From NCBI RefSeq assembly GCF_963675165.1, contig NC_087382.1, positions 2,819,463-2,883,462 of the forward strand: DNA of 64,000 nt. Direction: 5' to 3'. Made by a program: the position numbers and the translations under genes. Within the stretch, counting starts at the first letter, position 1; the number at the start of each line of letters is the position of its first letter. Shown here one piece after another: positions 46,801 to 58,833 of this stretch. The stretch comes from Halichondria panicea. Its lineage: Eukaryota > Porifera > Demospongiae > Suberitida > Halichondriidae. The notes beneath the pieces are model-generated. The model was not told the DNA's origin and searched no databases. It worked only from the letters and a program-made list of their open reading frames with translations.

Positions 46801-49800
46801 TGAAGAAAAACTCGACCATTGACGGATAAAATGCAAAAGCCTCTATAATTTCACACAGCCAGCCATTTTGTGGGTAGACAGAGATGATCAAATACAGCGA
46901 ATCAGTAGCTTGAACAAGGAGGACAGCCACAGACAAATAGATGTAGAGCCTTAATAGAAAGTTGTTCTTCTTCTTACAAACAAACACTAGCTCTGCTACT
47001 AGTCCAACTATACTCAGAGCTAGACAGATCACTCCTGGGATACCAATTGCTAGCGCTACCTGCTCAGTGAATGTAGTAGATATCTCAATGCAATCACTTT
47101 GGGTGGATGACATCTTGGCTGGCTTGTATAGCTCGACAGAGAATGATATTATTATACACTGACAGTGCCATGCATGCATGTAGTGTTTCATGCATGTGAC
47201 AGAACTGAAAGCTATGCGCTATACATGAATAAGAGTATCCAGCTCCCACGCACCGCAATAGGTAATGCACAAGGCCATGGTATGCATGCGAGCGTCATAC
47301 TACGCACTATCATAACAATCGCTGGTACATGAATACACTTATAAGTGAACATTCACGAGTGTGTGGGTGGTTTTTAAAATAACAATAATTTTATATTCAT
47401 TAAAACGTTCATAGATAATAAAAAATGAGACATGCATTCCTGGCGCTACATATTATAGCAAGGGTTCATTACTTATTATGAACTCTGCTTTAAGATATAG
47501 ATCTTGGCTTGGCAGAGAATGTTATCATGGTCTTTATTAAAAGCACAATGCCATGCTGTATTACATGTGACATGCTGCTATAATAATATAAACCTTAAAG
47601 CTATATTCTACGTTTACGTATATAGCAGCTTGCATGCATGGTTCCTAGTAATATACAATGGCTGCATTTTGATTGCACAATAAGACCTATAGAGTTCTTA
47701 TAGGGTACACAAATTACACGGACTAATAATTGTTGAGATAATTATAACATTAAAGATTCAACAATACAATACATAGCATGATTTATACTCATCAGCTTAT
47801 ATTGAGTAAAGCACTTTCACTCACTAGTGTCAATTAATTCAGCAGCAGAGCAGTTGTTTCCATGGGAGCTCTCTTACTATTCTTATGGCTACTGCTAATA
47901 AGTTCACTCTTACTCAGAAAGTTGAGGGCACGATCAGCAGTGTTGCTTGGGATACTGACCCTGGTTGAGGGTGGTTGGGTGTGTTGTTCCGTGAGGGGGT
48001 TGATATTTTGGTCCGTTCTTGGGGGCAGAGGTAGACGAAGCAAAGGTAGATGATGAACGATAGTGGAATAGTAGCTCGATATATTGGATGGAGGATGTAT
48101 GTTATTATCGTTATGACTAAACTTTGGTGCCGAAATGTTTTCAATATTTCAATGACAATTCGTATTATACAATAACTTGATAGGAAACCTAGCAACAGTA
48201 CCATTTCCTTCAAGATGGTTTTCATACGAGCTCTCAGAAAGTATTTCCTTAGCAACCAACACAACCATACTGATAGTGTACAGATGCATAGTATACTCAG
48301 CGCTATACCTATTGCTGGTATCCACGTATAGTTATATTAAACCAATGTTCAACTTTGTATCTGTGATTGCAATCTGCACCATTCATGTTGGCAAGGTGAC
48401 ATTCGCTAGAAGATGGCCAATCAATTGGATCCCCCGCACTCCCCAGTAGAACACCGACAATAATGAGTGGGATGATAAAAGTCGCTACCACGAATATAAA
48501 CTCGATTGCTTTAGATCTGTGGTAGTGATAGCATGATTTTCGTACACTAGTGTAGACTTTGTACAGTAGAACACAGTTGATGGAGATTATAAACAACACT
48601 TCAACCAATACTGGGTAAAATGCCACAGCCTCTATAATTCCACACAGCCCATTTTGTGGGTAGATAGAGATGAACAAATGCATTGTATCAGTGACATGAA
48701 CAAGGAGGACAGCCACAGACAAATAGATGTAGAGCCTTAATAGAAAGTTGTTTTTTTCTTGCAAACAAACTCTAGCTCTGCTGCTAGTCCAACTATACTC
48801 AGAGCTAAACAGAGCACTCCTGAGATTCCAATTGCTAGCGCTACATATACCTGCCTAGTTACTTCATCACTTGTCTCACAATCATTTGGGGAAGACGACA
48901 TCATTGCTTGTAGCTCGACAGAGAATGGTATTATCTTTAAACAATGCCGTACAGTATTTCATGTGACAGAACTGAAAGCTTGCACTACATATATAGCAAT
49001 TCATGTGACCTCTTGGTTGTAATACCAATTGGTTGCATTTTTATGTTTTTGTCACCCGCAATAATTCAGTATGATTTTACCACCGTATATAACGTGTTAT
49101 TTTTAATGGAAATTTTCGTATTTTTCGTATCAGTATAATTGTAGAGTACCTACGAAAATTAAAACTGCAACATTTTTCTGGCACAATAGGTTCAACGTCA
49201 CTATCTTGAGCTGTACAAAAATTACCCGTTAATATATAATTATAATCTATACCTCTAATAATCTATACCTCTAATAGTATCACTGCTACATGTATCTCAG
49301 GTAAAGCAAACTTTCACTCACAAACATTGTTAGTGTCAGTTAATTCAGCAGCAGAGCAGTTGTTTCCGTGAGACCTCTCTTATTGTTCACGTGACTACTA
49401 CTAATAAATTCACTATTACTCAGAAAGTTAGGTGCATGATCAGCAGTGTTGCTAGGGAGACTGATCCTGGTTGAGGGGGGGGTGGGTGTGTTGGTCCGTG
49501 TGGGGGTTGGTATCTTTGTCAGATCTTGTGGGGCAGAGGTAGACGAAGCAAACATAGATGATGAACGAGAATGGAATAGTAACTCTGTTTATCGGGTATA
49601 GAGGGCTAATAGGTTTGGGTTTTTGCCTCGCATTATTTCAATGATAATTCGTATTATATGCAATAACTTGACAGGTATCCTAGCAACAGTCCCATTTCTT
49701 TTAAGATGGTTTTTGTACGAGCTCTCAGAAACTGTTTCCGTAGCAACCAACAACACCAAATCAGTAGCGTACAGATGCATAGTATACTCATTGATAGCTC

Positions 49801-52800
49801 TATAGCTACTGGTATATATTCTGGAATTATCTTAAACAAAATTAATGTTTAAACTGTAGTCTGCGATTGCAGTCTGCTCCAATTGTGTAGTTAAAGTGAC
49901 ATACATTGGTGGGCTGCCAATACTTTGGATCCCCCGCAATCCCCAGTATATAGAACTCCGACAATAATGAATGGGATGAGAAAATGCACTACCACGAATA
50001 TAAACTCAATTGCTTTAGATCCGTGGCAGTGATAGCATGATATTTGCACACTAGTGTATACCTTGTGCAGGAGAACACAATTAACAGAGATTATGAACAG
50101 AAACTCTACCATGGAGGGATAATACATCAAAGCCTCTATATCCATGCACACAGTGGACCATTTTCCGGGTAGAAATAGATGAACCAATACGATGTATAGA
50201 CAACATGGGTAATGGTGACAGCCACGGTCATGTATATGAAGAGCCTCAGTAGAAAGTTGTTCTTTTTCTTGCAAACAAACACTAGCTCTGCTATTAGTCC
50301 AACTATACTCAGAGCTAGACAGATCACTCCTGGTACTCCCAATGCTAGTGCTGCTTGTCTAGTGAAGGCAACAGTTATATTACTGCAATCACTTCTGTTC
50401 GACATCTTGGCTTGTGATTCGACAAAGAATGGCTTAACACACAATGTCAGTGTTTCATGTGACCATAATCATGCATAATTAAGAACTGAAAACTATGTAC
50501 TACGTACGTCTATAAATATAGCAACTTGGTTGTAGTAATACAATAGTGGCTATTGTAGGCCATAATTTAATAAAATTCCACAATACAATACGTAGCATGC
50601 ATGGATTTATACTCATCAGCTTATATTGAGTAAAGCACTTTCACTCACAAACATTGTTATAGAGTGTCAGTTAATTCAGCAGAGCAGTTTCTTCCGTGGG
50701 AGCTCTCTTACTATTCTTATGGCTACTGCTAATAAGTTCACTCTTACTCAGAAAGTTGAGGGCACGATCGGCAGTGTTGCTAGGGAGACTGACCCTGGTT
50801 GAGGGGGGGTGGGTGTGTTGGTCCGTGGGGGGGTTGGTATTCTGGTCAGATCTTGGGGGGCAGAGGTAAACGAAGTAAACATAGATGATGAACGATAGTG
50901 GAATAGTAGCTCGATTTATCGGATAGAGGAATAGTATTATTATATTTAGGCTTGGGTTTTTGCTTCGCATTACTTCAATGACAATTCGTATTATACAATA
51001 ACTTGACAGGTATCCTAGCAACAGTCCAGTTTCCTTCAAAATGGTTTTTATACGAGCTCTTAGAAACTGTTTCCTTAGCAACCAACACAACCATACTGAT
51101 AGCGTACAGATGCATAGTATACTCAGCGGTAGCTCTATAGCCACTGGTATATATTCTGGAATTATCTTAAACAAAAGTTCAAACTGTAGTCTGCGATTGC
51201 ATTCTGCTCCAATTGTGTAGTTAAAGTGGCATACATTAGAGGGCGGCCAATACTTTGGATCCCCCGCAATCCACAGTAGAACACCGACAATAATGAGTGG
51301 GATGATAAAATGCACTACCACGAATATAACCTCGATTGCTTTAGATCCGTGGCAGTGATAGCATGATGTTTGCACACTAGTGTATACCTTGTGCAGGAGA
51401 ATACAATTGATGGAGATTATGAACAGAAACTCTACCATGGAGGGATAATACATCAATGCCTCTATCCAAGCACACAGCTGCCCATTTTCCGGGTCGAAAT
51501 AGATTAACCAGTACGATGTATAGACAGCATGGGTAATGGTGACAGCCACGGTCATGTATATGAAGAGCCTCAGTAGAAAGTTGTTTTTTTTCTTGCAAAC
51601 GAACACTAACTCTGCTACTAGTCCAACTATACTCAGAGCTAGGCAGATCACTCCTGGGGTTCCAAGTGCTAGTGCTGCTTGCCTAGTGACTTCAGTAGAT
51701 GTGTGATTGCAATCATTTTTAGGGATCCACATCTTGGCTTTATAAAATTATGATAGATCTTGGCTTGGCAGAATGCTATTATGGTCTTTATTAAAATCAC
51801 AATGCCATCCAGTATTACATGTGACATGCAGCTATAATAATATAGACCTTAAAGCTCTATGTACTACGTTTACGTATATAGCAGCTTGCATGCAGGGTTC
51901 CTAGTAATATGCATTTTCATTTCACAATACGACTTATAGAGTTCTTAGGGTACACAGATTACACGTATTACAAATTGTTGAGTATATAGTTAATATTAAT
52001 ACTAAAGATTCTAGCATGCATGGATTTATACTCATTAGCTTATATTAACTTTCACTCACAAACATTGTTAGTGTCAGTTAATTCAGCAGCTGTGGGACCT
52101 CTCTTACTATTCTTATGGCTACTGCTAATAAGTTCACTCTTACTCAGAAAGTTGAGGGCACGATCAGCAGTGTTGCTTGGGATACTGACCCTGGTTGAGG
52201 GTGGGTAGGTGTGTTGTTCCGTGGGGGGGTTGGTATTCTGGTCCGTTCTTGGGGGGCAGAGGTAGACGAAGCAAAGGTAGATGATGAACGAAAACGGAAT
52301 AGTAGCTCGATATATCGGATGGAGGACGTATGTTATTATCGTTATGACTAAACTTTGGTGCCGAAATATTTTCAATATTTCAATGACAATTCATATTATA
52401 CAATAACTTGATAGGTAACCTAGCAACAGTCCAATTTCCTTCAAGATGGTTTTCATACGAGCTCTCAAAAAATGTTTCCTTAGCAACCAACACAACCATA
52501 CTGATAGTGTACAGATACATGTATACTCAGCGCTATACCTATTGCTGGTATCCACGTAGCTATCTTAAACCAATGTTCAACTTTGTATCTGTGATTGCAA
52601 TCTGCACCATTCATGTTGGCAAGGTGACATTCGCTAGAAGATGGCCAATCAATTGGATCCCCCGCACTCCTCAGTAGAACACCGACAATAATAATGAGTG
52701 GGATGATAAAAATCGCTACCACGAATATAAACTCGATTGCTTTAGATCTGTGGCAGTGATAACATGATCTTCGTACACTATAGTGTAGACTTTGTACAGT

Positions 52801-55800
52801 AGAACACAGTTGATGGAGATTATAAACAACACTTCAACCAATACTGGGTAAAATGCCAAAGCCTCTATAATTCCACACAGCCCATTTTGTGGGTAGATAG
52901 AGAGGAACAAATACAGTGTATCTGTCAGTGACATGAACAAGGAGGACAGCCACAGACAAATAGATGTAGAGCCTTAATAGAAAGTTGTTTTTTTTCTTGC
53001 AAACAAACTCTAGCTCTGCTGCTAGTCCAACTATACTCAGAGCTAAACAGAACACTCCTGAGATTCCAATTGCTAGCGCTACATATACCTGCCTAGTGAC
53101 TTCATCACTTGTCTCAAATATACAATCATTTGGGGAAGACGACATCATTGCTTGTAGCTCAACAGAGAATGGTATTATCTTTAAACAATGCCATACAGTA
53201 TTTCATGTGACAGAACTGAAAGCTTGCACTACATATATAGCAATTCATGTGACCTCTTGGTTGTAATACCAATTGGTTGCATTTTTATGTTTTTGTCAGC
53301 CGCAATAATTTAAATGTATGATTTTACTACCGTATATAACGTGTTATTTAATGGAAATGTTCGTATTTTTTGTATCAGTATAATTGTAGAGCACCTACGA
53401 AAATTAAAACTGCAACATTTTTCTGGCACAATAGGTTCAACGTCACTATCTTGAGCTGTACAAAAATTAATTACCCGTTAATATATAATACATCTAATAC
53501 ATATAATTATCACTGTTCATCTCAGGTAAAGCACTTTCACTCACAAACATTGTTAGTGTCAGTTAATTAATATTCAGCAGCAGAGCAGTTGTTTCCGTGG
53601 GACCTCTCTTATTGTTCATGTGACTACTACTAATAAATTCACTATTACTCAGAAAGTTAGGTGCATGATCAGCAGTGTTGCTAGGGAGACTGATCCTGGT
53701 TGAGGGGGGGTGGGTGTGTTGGTCCGTGTGGGGGTTGGTATCTTTGTCAGATCTTGTGGGGCAGAGGTAGACGAAGCAAACATAGATGATGAACGAGAAT
53801 GGAATAGTAACTCTATTTATCGGGTAGAGGGCTAATAGGTTTGGGTTTTTGCCTCGCATTATTTCAATGATAATTCGTATTATGCAATAACTTGACAGGT
53901 ATCCTAGCAACAGTCCCATTTCTTTTAAGATGGTTTTCATACGAGCTCTCAGAAACTGTTTCTGTAGCAACCAACAACACCAAATCAGTAGCGTACAGAT
54001 GCATAGTATACTCATTGATAGCTCTATAGCTACTGGTATATATTCTGGAATTATCTTAAACAAATGTTTAAACTGTAGTCTGCGATTGCAGTCTGCTCCA
54101 ATTGTGTAGTTAAAGTGACATACATTGGTGGGCTGCCAATACTTTGGATCCCCCGCAATCCCCAGTAGAACTCCGACAATAATGAATGGGATGAGAAAAT
54201 GCACTACCACGAATATAACCTCGATTGCTTTAGATCCATGGCAGTGATAGCATGACCTCCGTACACTAGTGTATACCTTGTGCAAGAGAACACAATTAAC
54301 AGAGATTATGAATAAAAACTCTACCATGGAGGGATAATACATCAATGCCTCTATCCAAGCACACAGTGGACCATTTTCTGGGTCGAAATAAATGAACAAA
54401 TACGATGTGAAGACAACATGAGTAATGGTGACAGCCACGGTCATGTATATGAAGAGCCTCAGTAGAAAGTTGTTCTTCTTCTTACAGACAAACACTAGCT
54501 CTGCTACTAGCCCAACTATACTCAGAGCTAGACAGATCACTCCTGGTACTCCCAATGCTAGTGCTGCTTGTCTAGTGAAGGCAACAGTTGTATTACTGCA
54601 ATCACTTTGAGTCGACATCTTGGCTTATGATTCGACAAAGAATGGCTTAACACACAATGCCAGTGTTTCATGTGACCATAATCATGCATAATTAAAAACT
54701 GAATACTATGTACTACGTACATCTACGTATATAGCAACTTGGTTGAAGTAATACAATAGTGGCTATTGTAGGCCATAATTTAATCAAAATTCAACAATAC
54801 AATACATAGCATGCATGGATTTATACTCATCAGCTTATATTGAGTAAAGCACTTTCACTCACAAACATTGTTAGTGTCAGTTAATTCAGCAGCAGAGCAG
54901 TTGTTTCCGTGGGACCTCTCTCACTATTCTTATGGCTACTGCTAATAAGTTCACTCTTACTCAGAAAGTTGAGGGCACGATCGGCAGTGTTACTTGGGAT
55001 ACTGATCCTGGTTGAGGGGGGGTGGGTGTGTTGGTCCGTGGGGGGGTTGGTATTCTGGTCAGATCTTGGGGGGCAGAGGTAGACGAAGCAAACATAGGTA
55101 ATGAATGAGAACGGAATAGTAGCTCTGTTTATCGGGTAGAGGGCTAATGTTATTATCGTTAAGACTGAAATTGGGTCCCCTTCAAAAAAAATTATTATGT
55201 TCAATAAAGATGGTTTTCATATGAGCTCTTAGAAAGTGTTTCCTTAGCAACCAACACATCCATAACGATAGCGTACAGATGCATAGTATACTCAGTGGTA
55301 GCTCTATACCTACGGGGATCCACTCTGTAGCTATCTTAAATAATAATTCGGGATTGTCTGTGCTATTGCAATCTTTACCACGTATGTGGCATTCGCCAGG
55401 ATTTGGACTCCCCACAATTCCTTTCAGAACACCGACAATAATGAGTGGAATGATAAAATGCATTACCACGAATATAAACTCGATTGCTTTAGATCCGTGG
55501 CAGTGATAGCACGATGTTCGCACATGGTGTAGACTTTGTACAGTAGAACACAATTAACAGAGATTATGAACAAAATCTCAACCATTGTGGGGCACTCTGT
55601 TAATACCTCTATCCATGTACACAGTGTACCATTTTCTGGATTGAAATAAATGAACAAATACGATGTGTAGACAGCATGAGTAATGGTGTCAGCCACGGTC
55701 ATGTAGATAAAGAGCCTCAGTAGAAAGTTGTTCTTTTTCGTACAAACAAACACTAGCTCTGCTATTAGTCCAACTATACTCAGAGCTAAACCGATCACTC

Positions 55801-58782
55801 CTGGGATTCCAATTGCTAGCGCTACCTGCTTAGTGACTTCATTATTTGTCTTAATTATGCAACCAGTTTGGGAGGACGACATCTTGGTTTGACTTGTAGC
55901 TTGACAGAGAATGGTTTTAAGCACAATGCCAGTGTTTCATGTGACCGCTATAATCACATAGAAGTGAATGCTATGGACTATGTCTACGTATATAGCAACT
56001 TGCTTGTAGTAGTGAACAATAGTTGCCATAGTTATTATGACACGCTATTTCCATCCACACGTATATATAGGAGATTGTGAAGCAATCTGATTGGTCGCTA
56101 CCTGCTGTGGAGACACTATACACTGACCTAGCCGAGGTAAGTAATGATCAACCTTTCACAGCGTACTCTAACCTTTGACCTCTCCGTAGGGCGTGTCCAG
56201 TGACCCCCCTGTACTTGTAGTGCACACACTACAACCTGACTCACTCGATAACTGTAGAGGTATGCATTTATTCAATTTAAGGCAACAATAAAAACAATTC
56301 GAAACTATCTACACAAAAAATTTTACATAACTGTACAATTGGTGCTATAAGTATGAGAGAAATATTCAAATGTCGTATATTTAGAGTGTCGCCAGGGTGT
56401 CATACAGGGGGGGGGGAAAGGGGGGATATCCCCCCCTAGCTCCAATTTCCCCCCCTTTCAATTATGACTGAGTGTCCATAGCTGGGTATTGAAATAACAG
56501 TTGACCTTTTTTTAGCAACATTTTCTGGTTACTTTTCTCATTTCCCCCCTCTACTTCAAAATCCTGTATGACACCCTGGTCGCCTTAAATCAAGTATATA
56601 TTATAATTCATCAATAATACAGAATGCTGCATGTACATACCTATATATTGTACCGTAGCAGATAATTTTCAATCGATTTAAATTAGCAATTTTTTTACAA
56701 AGAAAGTGGCGGTCCCATCTTTGTTATAATTATAATTATTGATCATCTAGTTTCGTTATCATTATTGCTGATAATTATGACAATATCTATTTGTAGATGA
56801 TGCTTCTGGCGTGATTCGTGCTCAGTTAAAGTTCCTGAAGGTTGTCAATGGCGACCAGACCCCCTCCAAAGATCCCACCCCCTCCCTCATTGCCGTAATA
56901 CCCCCTACACAGAGCTTAATGGGAGAGAAGGAGCTCGCATGTAAAAACATTGTCAAGAAGCTATATTACAAGTAAGTAAATACATGTTGCTAGCATTAAG
57001 TAGCATCTTTGAACGGCCATAACTTTAGTTCTGTTGGTCTGATAACGTTGATTTTATGATTTTATGAAAGCTCAGAGAGAGGCCTTTCAAATGATCTGTT
57101 CAAATCCAAAAGTTGGCCGGGGCCATAATTTGTCATTTTTCGGTCTTGGACCATTTGCTGGTACGGCCAAATAAATATTGACGAATACTTTTATCTCTCA
57201 AATATGAACTTTGATGACATCATTTGAAAGGTCTCTTCTAAGCTTTCAGAAAAACAGTAAATTTTTGACATTGGATCAACAAAATTCAAGTTATGGCAGC
57301 TGAAAGAGTCCTCGAACCATTGATTAAAATACTGAGATTACGAGAGGGGGGTAGAGTTGAACATCTTTTAACAGCCATAACTTGAGTTCCGTTGATATGA
57401 TATCAAAAATTTTACGTTTTTCTGAAAGCTTAGAAAGAGACCTTTCAAATGATGTAATCAAATCTAAAATTTCGTTGGGGCCCTAATTTGTCATTTTTCG
57501 GCCTTGGACCATGGGCTATAATCCATGGTACGGCCAAATTGACAAATACTTTTATCTCTCAAATATGAACTTTGATGACACCATTTGAAAGGTCTCTTTT
57601 TAAGCTTTCAGAAAATCATAAAATTTTGTTGATATTGGATCCACGGAATTCCTTATGGCTGTTGAAAGACAATTTCAAATCTAATTGCTTTTAAGAGGAA
57701 TTGTTGGATTTGGATCATCAAAACTCTAGTTACAGAGCCGAATCTAGTACTTGTAAAACCAACACTTTAATTGTGTTGTTTGGAATAAACTTCATAATTA
57801 TTGTTGAGACTCGTTTCCTGCAGTGTGACGTCCCCCCTCTACTACCTTGATGTAGGACCCCCCACGAACACTGAGACCCCCTCCCAAGATGATGACATCA
57901 TTTCAATAGAGATGATGCTCACGCTCAATTTGTTTTGTAACTCTCCCTCCAACGCCACCTGCTGTGTTGCCCCTGAGGCATCTCTTATCACTTACCTCTC
58001 CACCTGTCTACTGTTCTGTGTGTGAGTGACAATCACATTACCTGGTTATGTTTGCCTCGTGTCCCTTACCCATTTTTTGTGTGTGCCCCCCCCCCACTTA
58101 TTATTGCTGGCGAGAGGTTTGTACATAGGAGGCTATAGTTACTTTTATAATTGTTGGTAGATAATATATTTCATATACGTTGTCCTCTGTAGGCTGGCGC
58201 TGTATTTAGGGGTGTGGCTGATATTTATCTCCGGAGCTACCTTCGGTAAGTTCCTGCATCTATACCCCCCACCATGCACACTACCCCCCACAGCTCTGAC
58301 ACCCCACCTGGAGTCTCTGTCCTTTGACTTTGATCGCTTTTTCTCGCTCCTCCACTGTGTGGGTGGTATAACAGCCATCTTATTCTACCTCCTGCTGGCA
58401 GACAGGTGTGTGTGTGTGGGGGAGTGGGTGTGTGTGTGTGTGTATACAGATTTATCTCTTAGTTTGATACAGTGATTTCCTTGTACATGTAGTGAAGTTA
58501 TGGCGGCCTACCCAATGTAGCTTGCCAAAACATAATCCAAAGATCTTTGTTGAAATAAGCTGTTTTTTACCTGATTGATTGTAGTACGTATTAGGGGCTA
58601 TTGCTGGTAGCCACCCCACCCACACACACACCCCACACTTCTCACACGCACACATGCACACACACACACACACACACACACACCCCACACTTCTCACACA
58701 CACACGTGCACACACACACACACACACACACACACCCCCCACACTTCTCACACACACACACACACACACACCCCCCACACTT

Positions 58783-58833
<51 letters not shown>

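Larger units (their letters stand above)
47834..50600. repeat. Block duplication containing copies 11-12 (partner 52050-54830)
   Basis: Copies 11 and 12 with spacers match copies 14 and 15 in order and spacing (start codons 48904/50405 and 53148/54618; offsets about 4.24 and 4.21 kb). Both spacers carry the same AT-rich insert beginning atgattttac(c/t)accgtatataacgtg. Confidence 0.85.
52050..54830. repeat. Block duplication containing copies 14-15 (partner 47834-50600)
   Basis: Second copy of the two-gene block. Copy 15 here is intact while its twin copy 12 is broken; copies 14 and 11 are both broken. Confidence 0.85.
29703..56070 (+). other. Giant 26.4-kb intron of the CASD1-like gene hosting the receptor array
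   Basis: Bounded by ATT|gtgagt at 29702 and tatatatag|GAG at 56071, both phase 0. Other introns of this gene are 48 to about 1,340 bases. All 16 receptor copies inside are on the opposite strand. I could not find a plus-strand exon inside for the about 60 SGNH residues missing relative to CASD1, but a short exon could be overlooked. Confidence 0.65.

Noticed and set aside
30966-54610. Recurring plus-strand frames [26 protein letters not shown] opposite receptor N-termini
   Set aside because: They are antisense shadows of the conserved TM1-TM2 codons; conservation is explained by the receptor on the minus strand.
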